Shown here: one piece after another, positions 16,595 to 25,300 of the stretch
Layout: every line of letters starts with the position of its first letter
How positions within the stretch are numbered: position 1 is the first letter of the stretch
Source of the DNA: Dyella terrae
GTDB taxonomy: Bacteria > Pseudomonadota > Gammaproteobacteria > Xanthomonadales > Rhodanobacteraceae
Assembly (NCBI RefSeq): GCF_004322705.1
Contig: NZ_SIZZ01000001.1
Coordinates: 868,001 to 932,000, forward strand
Direction: 5' to 3'
Length of the DNA: 64,000 bases
The notes under the pieces: generated by a model
Told to the model about the DNA's origin: nothing
The model's input: only the letters and a program-made list of their open reading frames with translations
The model's database searches: none
Position numbers and translations under genes: made by a program

Positions 16595-18442
16595 GTGTCT
16601 GCTGATGCCATCACGTATTGCCTAGAGCAGCTCTCGGACTATAGGCAATTTGAGCGACTGTGCTCCGCACTTCTCGCCAACGCAGGCTATTCAACAATCG
16701 ATCCCTTGGGCGGTACCGGAGACGAAGGTCGCGACGCAATCATCCGTAGCGATTCCGCAGGACGCACAATTTGTTTTGCATACACTGTGCGCGCTGACTG
16801 GCGTATCAAGTTGCGCAGTGACTGCAAGCGCGTCAGAGAAGCGAATCATAAGCCTGATATCTTCGTCTTTGCCTGCACAGAAGTCATCGCCGCGAGTGAG
16901 AAGGACGCGGCGGTGAAGATGGTTAAGGAAGATTTCGGCTGGGAACTCGACCTTTTCGATCTTGAGCGACTTCGCGTCCAGCTTTCCGGGCCACAGCGTC
17001 ATCTTTTGGCGCAGCACCAGTCCATCTTCGTGCCGCCGTTCTTCCCGCAGCGGGGCGGCGAATCGATCGCTGACAGCCACGATACGATTCTCATCGATCA
17101 CGTCGCATCCGACCATGCGATAGCCGCCTGGCTTTCCAGACGACTCTCCCTGTCGGGCTTTCGCACGTGGTGTCGAGGCACGGCACCACTGGCTGGCGAA
17201 GACGCCGACGAGACGGTGAGGACGCTGATTGCGCATCGGGCCAACCGTTATCTGCCAATTCTCTCGACCGGGAGCTTGGCCGACCCACTGTTTCTTGAAC
17301 GCTGCGCTATAGCGACCGCGCGAAGCCCAGATCTCGTGATTCCCTGTAAAGGGATCATCTCGGAGGATTGGGTCTTGCCCTCGCGCCTGACCAAGCTGGT
17401 CGCGGCCGACTTCTCCTCGTCGTGGCGCGAGGGTCTGAATGCGGTGCTCAATGCCTTGTCCTCGTCCGGCATCCGACCATCGCTCGCTGCTGAGCGCGGC
17501 GCGCAGATCGCGTTGCGCGACTTTCTGCCATCGCAGGTGACCGTCGCCAAGCCCGAACCGGTCTTCGCTAATGTATTCGCTATGACTGTGCCCACCGCCA
17601 TGCTCGATATCAGCGTACAGCAACCGCTGACCATGGCCGAGCGCTACGAATTGTCAAAACGGTGGGCATTTTACACCGCCAACGAATACACGCTGATCGC
17701 CTTCGACCTTCCTCCTTCCGACTCATGTCTCGGCGACTTGACCGGCCGATATTCGGAGTTCTCCTGGCAAGATACCGCGCTCGTACACGGACATCCCACG
17801 ATTAACGTCGCCAAGTCCCTGCTGCGTCGCACCCTAGATGTCGCCTGTGAAATCACAGGACTGGTGTTCTGTCACGACCGTAAGGGATATCACTTCACCC
17901 GCAATGGCGAGCAGGAGCTGGCTCAAGCCATCACCCATGTCGACGGACAGAAGACAACCGTTCAGCTCACGGGAAAACGCACTAAAGGCTTTGGCGAGCG
18001 CGCCTCGGAGTTCCGTTATCAGCTCGGCCCACGATTCCGTTTCGACCGAGACAAGCAGGGACACTGGACCGCTGTCATCAGGCTCTACGTCAGGGTCACG
18101 ACGCTAGAAGGTGCGATGTTCGAGGGCAAGGAGATTAACCAACGCAGGAAAGTGGTGACCAAATCTTGGTGGAACAAGCAATGGCTCGCCCGTCTACTCG
18201 GCGTCGTGCAGGGACTTGAGACTCATCCGGGCAAGGTATCGGTCGGCAATGGCCGCAGGGCCGTGACCATGACTACGGCGCCCATGCGATGGGAGTGTCC
18301 GGTCGGTCTGGATGTGTCTGCATTAACCGATGCATCGGAGGTCGGCCAAGAGATGGCGCTGTATCGCGCGCACCAGGATGGCGAAGACGATACAGACGGT
18401 GCCGGCGTGCCCAACCACCCCGCGATATTGACGACACCATGA
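16595..18442 (+). CDS. Short-Argonaute effector: Mrr-like nuclease (DREN) - TIR-like - APAZ
   Basis: About 615 aa. Seen: residues 1-140 resemble a restriction-endonuclease fold (FERLCSALLANAGY, PLGGTGDEGRDAI, FAYTVRADWRIKL). Residues ~175-300 look TIR-like (ILIDHVASDHAIAAWLSRRL, then LPILSTGS). Residues ~320-590 fit APAZ, the module that replaces the N/L1 domains of Argonaute (FRFDRDKQGHW, LYVRVTTLEG, VVTKSWWNKQWLARLL). Start GTG 16595 has AAGGGG ten bases upstream and gives the VSADAITYCLEQL start expected for the family; a TTG at 16532 is the longer option. Known: APAZ effectors form heterodimers with short Argonautes (SPARTA, SPARSA, SPARDA). When the Argonaute detects guided target DNA the effector is unleashed. 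Here the partner overlaps by 4 bases. Expected outcome: collateral nucleic-acid degradation and cell suicide. Whether the TIR-like part is catalytic is unclear. Confidence 0.78.
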   Translation: MSADAITYCLEQLSDYRQFERLCSALLANAGYSTIDPLGGTGDEGRDAIIRSDSAGRTICFAYTVRADWRIKLRSDCKRVREANHKPDIFVFACTEVIAASEKDAAVKMVKEDFGWELDLFDLERLRVQLSGPQRHLLAQHQSIFVPPFFPQRGGESIADSHDTILIDHVASDHAIAAWLSRRLSLSGFRTWCRGTAPLAGEDADETVRTLIAHRANRYLPILSTGSLADPLFLERCAIATARSPDLVIPCKGIISEDWVLPSRLTKLVAADFSSSWREGLNAVLNALSSSGIRPSLAAERGAQIALRDFLPSQVTVAKPEPVFANVFAMTVPTAMLDISVQQPLTMAERYELSKRWAFYTANEYTLIAFDLPPSDSCLGDLTGRYSEFSWQDTALVHGHPTINVAKSLLRRTLDVACEITGLVFCHDRKGYHFTRNGEQELAQAITHVDGQKTTVQLTGKRTKGFGERASEFRYQLGPRFRFDRDKQGHWTAVIRLYVRVTTLEGAMFEGKEINQRRKVVTKSWWNKQWLARLLGVVQGLETHPGKVSVGNGRRAVTMTTAPMRWECPVGLDVSALTDASEVGQEMALYRAHQDGEDDTDGAGVPNHPAILTTP

Positions 18443-20016
18443 CCGACACCTTTCATTATCTCGGCGAGCCCGCGCTCTTGTTCGGAAATGGCCAGACCGC
18501 TGAAGATCCTCATGATGGACTGGCCCTGTTCGGACCGGCCGAATCCTGCGCCCAACTGCCCAAACACGTCGTCATGGGCACACCAGAGGGGCTAGCGCTG
18601 TGGAAGAGCTGGTGCGACGACCTCAATAGCCCAGCCGCTTGCGTCGACGAGGACCGGCACCGTGCTTGGCCGCCCTACCCTGGTTTCGATGTCGCCTTCG
18701 GAACGCGCTGGCCATCACCGATCCGCAACTATGAGGTGGATGCTCAGGCGCTGTCTGAGGCCTCGCGCAAGAGCGACAAGTACGAGCGTGCCTATGCAGT
18801 CACCGGACTGTTTATGCAGGCGATCGAGCGCACCATCAAGCTTGATGCCAAGCCCGCGCTGGCGATCTGCATCGTTCCCGACGAGGTGTATGAGAATTGT
18901 CATCCCAATTCGAGCGTGGCATTGGACGAGCGCAGCGACACACAGCGCACGCGGAAAGAAAAGAAGTTCCTTGACCAAGCACTATTCGACCGCAAGCACG
19001 GCCAGACCAGGATGTTCGATGATGCCGACGACAATGTCGCGGCTGCGATCGGTAATATTGATGCCTACGAGCAGGCGCTTGGGCTATCACCGGACTTCCG
19101 GCGCCAGCTCAAGGCTCGAATGATGGCGCACGATCTGCCGGTACAGATCATTCGGGAGGCGACGCTACGCGTGAGCGCGCAGGTGCGTAATGGCGAGAAA
19201 GGTACCAATCCGCTCTCCGACCGCCTCTGGAACTTCAGCACCGCGCTGTACTACAAGTGTGGAGCCAAACCTTGGAAAACGCCTTGGGCACGCGAGGGCG
19301 TGTGTTACGTCGGGCTCGCATACAAGATTACCGAGGACGGACGCCAAGCCTGTTGCGCGGCCCAGATGTTCCTCGACAGCGGCGATGGCGTGGTATTCGT
19401 TGGTGAATTCGGTCCTTGGTACTCCAAGGAGCGCGGCGAATTTCACTTGCCGCCTGAGAAGGCCGAGGCGCTCTTACGCGGCACGATTGCCACTTACAAC
19501 CAGGAGCACGGTCTACCGCTCAAAGAAATCTTCTTGCATGCTCATTCGGGGATCGATATCGACGAGTATCAAGGGTTCCTCAATGCCTGTCCGCCGGGAG
19601 TCAAGCTCACCGCTATCCGCGTGAGACAGGATTCGCAGGGACTCCGCCTGTATCGTTACGACACGCATCCTGATGCCACTAAGCGCGGCCAGCAACCGGT
19701 CCAGCGCGGCATCTTCTGGCAACGATCTGCGAACCATGGCCTGCTGTTCACCAACGGCTTCAAGGCCAGGATTGCTACCTACGATGGGTTCGAGGTACCG
19801 GTACCCCTGGAGATCACGCTGCAGCATGGCGAGGGTGACATTCTGGAGATCGCTAAGGACATCCTTGGTCTGACCAAGCTCAACTACAACGCCTGCCAGT
19901 TGGGTGAGGGTCGGCCGATCACCATCAAATATTCCGACCGGGTGGGCGAGATCCTATTGGCAAACCGCGGGGTCAGTCCCGACAAGTGGAAGCCGAATTT
20001 CAAGTACTACATCTAA
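18439..20016 (+). CDS. Short prokaryotic Argonaute (MID-PIWI)
   Basis: 525 aa. The ATG overlaps the stop of the effector gene (ATGA), so the two proteins are translationally coupled. Seen: a MID-like first half, then a PIWI fold with CYVGLAYKITEDGRQACC, MFLDSGDGVVFVGEFG, IFLHAHSGIDIDEYQGFLNA and the C-terminal ITIKYSDRVGEILL. In catalytic Argonautes a DEDX tetrad occupies these strands. Here the first Asp position lies in GLAY and other positions are also substituted, so slicing is unlikely, as in other short Argonautes. Known role: it binds a small guide and complementary target, then triggers the APAZ-linked effector. No PAZ or N domain is present, which defines the short class. The frame is open further upstream but that is inside the effector gene. 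High confidence in class; guide type is unknown. Confidence 0.82.
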   Translation: MTDTFHYLGEPALLFGNGQTAEDPHDGLALFGPAESCAQLPKHVVMGTPEGLALWKSWCDDLNSPAACVDEDRHRAWPPYPGFDVAFGTRWPSPIRNYEVDAQALSEASRKSDKYERAYAVTGLFMQAIERTIKLDAKPALAICIVPDEVYENCHPNSSVALDERSDTQRTRKEKKFLDQALFDRKHGQTRMFDDADDNVAAAIGNIDAYEQALGLSPDFRRQLKARMMAHDLPVQIIREATLRVSAQVRNGEKGTNPLSDRLWNFSTALYYKCGAKPWKTPWAREGVCYVGLAYKITEDGRQACCAAQMFLDSGDGVVFVGEFGPWYSKERGEFHLPPEKAEALLRGTIATYNQEHGLPLKEIFLHAHSGIDIDEYQGFLNACPPGVKLTAIRVRQDSQGLRLYRYDTHPDATKRGQQPVQRGIFWQRSANHGLLFTNGFKARIATYDGFEVPVPLEITLQHGEGDILEIAKDILGLTKLNYNACQLGEGRPITIKYSDRVGEILLANRGVSPDKWKPNFKYYI

Positions 20017-20044
20017 CCCCGGAGAATGCGGACGACCTCCGAAC

Positions 20045-20834
20045 CTAAGGGGTCAGAACACTTTTCCGACAAAGATTGTTGACACCACCGACTTACGACC
20101 TGCGCCGCCACTGAGAAGCTGTTGCCCTTCCCCAACGGCAGCTTCAACCTGCCTAGGCAGTCCCGCCTCAATGTAGTCGATGATCCTCGGCATGTCGTTC
20201 AGCGCCGCAACAACCACCAACCGTGCTTCCTGCAAGAGCAAGACTACAGATGCTACGTGCAGCTCTAGTATGAGGCGGCGATGCATGAGCACTGCCAGGT
20301 ACACGCCTACGTACTTATAAAAAATCAAGTGCACCTGCTGATCACCTAGGAACTTGAAGGTGCGCTGTCCCAATGCGTGCAAGCACTTGGCGGTCGGTAC
20401 GTGCCGTACTTCAATCGAACCTATCAGCGAAGCGGTACTTTGTGGGAAGGGTGATACAAAGCCTGTCTTGTCGATAGCCAAAGCTATCTGCTGAGGTGCT
20501 ATCGCTACATCGAAATGAGCCCCGTTTGGGCCCGCCATGGTGGCTCGGCCAGCAGTGTCGACGCTAACGCGCTAGGCGCCTTCGACCGCCTGATTCACCC
20601 ACACGACGAATATCTTTCGCTCGATTCCGATCCGACGCAGCGATGGAATCCCCAAAAAAGGCGTTATCCACGGAAGCCCTAAGCGGTGACCAGCAGCAGG
20701 ACATTCGCGCGTATCTGAAACAGAAGAAGGCGCTGGGATCAAGTCGATTCCGGGCGTCCATTGGGGCCGAACTGGGGCGCGCAGTCCACGTTCGGCGACG
20801 GGGTCGGCCTCTTAAAAGTGTTCTGACCCCTTAG
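20045..20834 (+). mobile_element. REP-associated (Y1/HUH) transposase element bounded by perfect 21-bp inverted repeats
   Basis: The 21 bases from 20045 (CTAAGGGGTCAGAACACTTTT) recur as an exact reverse complement at 20814-20834. Between them is a decayed transposase gene (listed separately). I recall similar AAGGGGTCAGA termini flanking REP-associated Y1 transposase genes in xanthomonads and pseudomonads. Perfect termini around a dead gene suggest that the ends were kept or copied after the gene decayed, or that insertion is recent and the gene was dead on arrival. Confidence 0.7.
20100..20830 (+). pseudogene. Decayed REP-associated tyrosine transposase (RayT/Y1_Tnp)
   Basis: Read on the plus strand, one frame gives RLNVVDDPRHVVQRRNN, VHAYVLIKNQVHLLIT, RYVPYFNRTYQRSGTLWEG and CYRYIEMSPVW, the ordered signature of COG1943 transposases. 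The ending QKKALGSSRFRASIGAELGR then RRRGRPLK (from ~20700) is the family C-terminus in another frame. Two in-frame stops (TAG 20347-20349 and a TGA about 110 bases further on) and at least one frameshift break the gene. The HUH motif expected as NHVHLL reads NQVHLL, so a catalytic His is lost too, while the Tyr in CYRYIE remains. An open frame on the opposite strand (20053-20538) is only its mirror image. Confidence 0.75.
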
Positions 20835-20944
20835 TTTGTTCTTCATGTCCGTCCTCTTGGGTTGTCGGACTTTACAGCTTCACCTGATACGGCTCAGAAC
20901 GGGCAGGTCAAGCCTGCTAACCCTGATGCGTGACACACTGCGGG

Positions 20945-21319
20945 TCAGATTGCAGCCCCATTGTATTGGAGAAAAAGTACGTAGCGCTTCCCATGGTCGC
21001 CCATGTTGAACTTGTAATCTCTTAGCGAAGTCCTTGCCGCCTCACCGACCCCCCGACTTGGCCAGTACTCAACAACTTTGGGACCAACGGCATTGCCATC
21101 GTCGTCAATTTGAAACGATATAATTGCGCAAGCGGCAAATTGCGACCGCCCCAAAACATGGGGAGAGACCTTAAATTCTCCTCGTTTGAGAACAAGCGCC
21201 TCCCCATGAAAGGGCATCTCATCGTACTTGTCCATTAACAACTGACAGGATCCCGCATTCGCAGGAGCACTCAAAGCAAAGATCAAAAATGGAAGCATAC
21301 TCATGCTAGACCACCTCAT
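20945..21319 (-). CDS. Periplasmic TonB-C-like protein, candidate immunity protein
   Basis: 124 aa. Seen: an N-terminal signal peptide (MSMLPFLIFALSAPANAGS), then a short domain with ISFQIDDDGNAVGPKVVEY and ARTSLRDYKF, resembling the TonB C-terminal fold in which a strand-helix-strand unit follows 'D-x-x-G-x'. No transmembrane anchor or proline-rich linker is present, so it is not a classical TonB. The start ATG at 21319 overlaps the stop of the upstream Rhs-toxin gene (ATGA). Inferred: tight coupling to a secreted metallopeptidase toxin and periplasmic export suggest an immunity role. It could instead be an unrelated envelope protein. The two Cys (SCQLL and ACAII) might form a disulfide. Confidence 0.55.
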   Translation of the reverse strand: MRWSSMSMLPFLIFALSAPANAGSCQLLMDKYDEMPFHGEALVLKRGEFKVSPHVLGRSQFAACAIISFQIDDDGNAVGPKVVEYWPSRGVGEAARTSLRDYKFNMGDHGKRYVLFLQYNGAAI

Positions 21320-22281
21320 TTGCACAAATCGTTCTCGACAAAGTACGTGCATCTGATTGGCACACCCTTGAATTTCCTGTAGGGGTTTTCAAACGACTTA
21401 ACGGCCCGCATCTCCTCCCTAATATTGAGCTTATCGCCTTCAAACTCCTCAAAACCAAAAGCCCTATGACCTGCGTCCGAGTGTCCGAACTCATGCATCA
21501 AAAGAATGTCGAGTGATGTGCTATCCGCACCATCCCCCGGGAACAGCGACTCGGCATGGGTATAGAGGTAATCTCCTACACTAGGCGTGTACCAAATCTC
21601 GTTACCAAAGGTCCCAAACGCATCTTTGGCGTCCATATAAACGAGATCGATTCTTTCGTTGTTTGAAGCCATGCTAGAAACCAGCCTACCGCCAATGGGA
21701 GACATAATTATCTTAACTAGCGCTTTCTTTGTAGCTTTAGGAAGTGTTGTTTTGGCGCCACCATCCTTTGGGCCGTTGTAGTAATAGTGGTTAAAAAAAC
21801 GAGACGCCAAATATCTCGCCTGGCCCTTGGATGTTACTTGATTAAACCCGGATGAGAAGACATCGCAAGCGTAAGCGCCACAGAAAGTTGAATTACCATC
21901 AGGATCCAGGTTCGAAATTGGATTCGCGTCCGCATATGAGTATCGACTAAATGACTTAAAATCACCCGGTCGCCGTATCTTGGCATCTGTGCTGAGGAAA
22001 ATCCCTGTATCGGGATCATAATAGCGAGCCTGCATGTAAATCAGGTTTGAGTTGGGATCGAAAACGTGACCCGTAAATCCTGTCTCAAGGGTGGAGCTCC
22101 CTACCAGAACTGCTCCAGTCGGTGAGTACTCTTGCGCCAGAACCATGTTTCCCGTGGAATCCGCTTCAGCAAGCGGGGTCCCCAATGGATCCGTATAGAT
22201 ATAAGTGGTATTGCCTGCATAGGCTCTCGCCGATAGCAATATCAATTGCATGCCCAGCAATAACGCATATCGGTTTGACAT
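21316..22281 (-). CDS. Short secreted Rhs protein with M91-like metallopeptidase toxin domain
   Basis: About 321 aa. Seen: signal peptide MSNRYALLLGMQLILLSARA; Rhs core pieces (YIYTDPLGTPLAEAD, TGFTGHVFDPNSNLIYMQAR, YYDPDTGIFLSTDA, the YSYADANPISNLDPDG junction); then a ~180-residue tip. In the tip LLMHEFGHSDAGH supplies the HExxH zinc site, and EEMRAVKSFENPYRKFKG, then VPIRCTY, match the third-ligand Glu region and tail of peptidase M91 (NleD-like) effectors. The ATG at 22281 has GAGG five bases upstream. Known: Rhs proteins present C-terminal toxins in contact-dependent competition. Odd: it has its own signal peptide and only the last Rhs repeat, and lies 81 bases after a giant Rhs protein without a toxin. 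The two may form one split system, or this is an orphan toxin cassette. Confidence 0.72.
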   Translation of the reverse strand: MSNRYALLLGMQLILLSARAYAGNTTYIYTDPLGTPLAEADSTGNMVLAQEYSPTGAVLVGSSTLETGFTGHVFDPNSNLIYMQARYYDPDTGIFLSTDAKIRRPGDFKSFSRYSYADANPISNLDPDGNSTFCGAYACDVFSSGFNQVTSKGQARYLASRFFNHYYYNGPKDGGAKTTLPKATKKALVKIIMSPIGGRLVSSMASNNERIDLVYMDAKDAFGTFGNEIWYTPSVGDYLYTHAESLFPGDGADSTSLDILLMHEFGHSDAGHRAFGFEEFEGDKLNIREEMRAVKSFENPYRKFKGVPIRCTYFVENDLCK

Positions 22282-22362
22282 ATTTGCCTCTTCAAAGAGT
22301 TCTCGACGGCATTTCAATGCCCTTCACAACCGGAAAGCTTTGGCCGGAAGTCTCCTTGCAGA

Positions 22363-25300
22363 TCACCCGCTTCCGGAGTCAAGCCAAGTGCTCGCGTAGG
22401 CGCTCCACGCGGAACAGCCCGACGAATTGCATGCCTGAACTCGAAACCTGACTTGTCCATTGGCATATGTCAGCATCCCCGCGCTGGTATTCGGACCCGA
22501 ATAGAGAATGAATACGCCATCCTGAGGATGCGTCTCCTCAAGGTTGTATGTGGTCGCGTTGGCCGACGCGTTCCAGCTAAGGTGGACGACAGGTTTGTCG
22601 ACCGTCCCTGAGACAGTCACTGCGAGTCCAGTCGGCGTAATTGGGGGCAGCAAGACAGCAGTTGTTCCGACGGAACTCCACGGTCCACATCCGCCAACAT
22701 TACATGCCTGTATCCGATAGCCGTAGATTCCCGTCCCCTTTCCGCTCGCACCCCAGGACGTGCTTCCATTGGCCTGGACGTTGCCCCACGCACCGCCATT
22801 GAACTGCTCTTGCAACGTGTAGCTCGTAGCTCCCGACACCCCCGACCAATTGACGGTATAGCTACCGTTGATACTGTTCGCTGGCACCGATATGGACGGC
22901 GCCAAAGTCGGCGCCAATGTCACCGTCACGACGTTGCCCGACTCACGGCTCGTTGCACTTGAGCCGCTCGCGTTGGCGGCATAGACGCTATAGCCATAAG
23001 TACCGCTGGATGAAGGCGCGACCGTCAGCGACATGGCTGACCCATTGTAGACAAGAGCTTTCGCGCCGCCATTGAACGACTGATAGACCTGATACGCCGT
23101 CGCTGTGGGCGCAGCTGCCCATGAAACGGTGAACGCGCCATAGGCCGTCACCGGCGCGGTTACGCTAGTCGGCGCTGGCGGCGGCAACAGTACCGTGGTT
23201 GCTCCAGTCGAACTCCATAAACCGCAACCGGCTACATTGCAGGCCTGCACGCGATACGCATAGCTGCCGTTGCCCTTGCCACTTGCGGCCCAACTGGTAT
23301 TACCGTTGGCCTGCACCTGCGTCCAGGCGCCGCCGTTGAAGCTCTCCTGCAGGGTGTAGTTGGTCGCCGCGGAGACCGTCGACCACCCGATCGTATAGGC
23401 ACCGTTGATGCTGCCACCAGGTGCTGTCAGTGTTGGGGTACCGTTCGGCGCGAGTGTGACGACAAGGTTCGTACTCGACTTCCAAGCGCTGCAGTTATAA
23501 CTATTACAGGCTCGAACGCGGAACGTATGGACCCCGGCGGCTAGACCATTGACTGCGGCATTGGTGGCGGTACCGTCGTAAGCTGCCCCCCAGGTCGTGC
23601 CACCATCGCTGCTGCGCTCCAACACGTAGCGATTTACGTCGGCAACTGAGCTCCAGCTGATGGCGGTGCTATCGGTGTAACTGGTGGACGGAACGTTCAG
23701 AGCCGCCGGAGCAATGGGAACAACTCCGTAGGTGCTGTCCACGGTGAAGGCCATTGAGGTGACCCAGCCACGGGAACCATAGATGTTCTTGGCTTGTACG
23801 CGATAGAGATAACTACCGCTTATGGCAACGGTTCGGCTCAATTGTGTCGCGGCGGTGTTACTGACCACCGTGGTCCAGGAGCCGCCATTGACTTGCTCCT
23901 GCACATCGTAGGTTGTGGCACTGATGGGCATGGTCCAACTGACATCGAAGGTGACATTAGTAAGCGTAGGTACGGAAATGCCGGGCAAGGTCGGCGTTAC
24001 ACCGAGGTTCGATGAGCTGGTCCAGGCGGTACACTGGCCGCTGGCGCAGGACCTCACCCGATAGCCGTAGCCCCCCCCTTCTTTGCTCGTGATGACATAA
24101 CTGGTGCCGGTGAGCGTGCCGCTCAACGTGGTCCAACCACCACCCTCCCTGCTCTCGTCGAGCTGATAGCTGGTCGCCGCGGGCGAGGCCGTCCAGCTCA
24201 CCGTGTAGCGCCCATTGTTCGGGTTGGAGTCGAAACTGATGGCAGATGGCGCAGCGAGCTTCAATGTGTCATTCCGCGCGATCATTTTTTTGCCAAGATA
24301 GATGTAGCTGGCCTCCTTGGCGGTGCCTGTGTCGAGCGAGTACATCAGCTGCCCGGATTGCGTGTAGAAATAGTACGTTGCGGAACCGTCGGGCCTGCTC
24401 TTGACCACGCGGCGACCTGAGGCGTCGTAGGCGTAAGTGCCGAAACCAGGGATGGCGGTGAGCTGGTTCTTGTCGTTAAAGACCAGGGTGTTACCTTTCT
24501 TGTTGATGACGTTGCCGCGGGCATCGTAACCCAGCGTCATAAAACTCCCGGTACCTTGGGTGATGCTGGCGAGACGATTGGTTCCGTCGTAGTTGTAGGT
24601 GAAGGTCTGCCCGCTGGATAGGCGGCTTCGGATGTTGTTCAGCGGATCGTAAGTGTAGCTTTCCACGCCGTTCCAAAGGCTCGATGTGGCCGAGCTCAGG
24701 CGATTAAGCTGGTCGTAAGTCATCGTCTTGGTGTGGGTGCCATCAAGAAGATCCGTGATCGCCATGATGTTGCCATTAGCATCATAGGCGTAGTCCTTGC
24801 TCAACACCGGACCACTACTGCCGTAGCTAAAATTACTAAGCAACTGACGCGCATTCTTGTCGACCGTGTAGATCACTCCATTGCCAAACACAAAGTTCTT
24901 AACGTCGCCGTCCGGGTAGTAATGAACGCCAGTGGCGTAGATGCCAGCCTTCGTCGGGCGGCCGAGTGGATCGGGGGCGTAATCAACCACCGTGGCATCC
25001 GGATAGCTGATCGAACGCACACTGCCGTAATCATCGTACGCATAAGTAACGGCGTTGACGCCGTTATTGGTAACACCCAGCTGCTCGGAAGTCAGCAATC
25101 CCAGGCTGTTGCGACTTCCAGTCCAGCTCGTACCATCGCTCGTGACGGAAGATTGAACATTGCCGAGCGCATCATAGGTATATGTGGTACCCGGCGTGCC
25201 AGCTGGAGGCGTGAGTGTACGCACGCGATTCATGGCGTCATACATCCGGAAGGTCTTGGCCCCCTCTGCCGCTGAGCCGCAACCGTCCCCATCAATGCTG

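Noticed and set aside
20053-20538. 161-codon open frame on the minus strand
   Set aside because: It is the exact antisense of the decayed RayT gene, whose conserved motifs read on the plus strand. Similar mirror frames are often misannotated.
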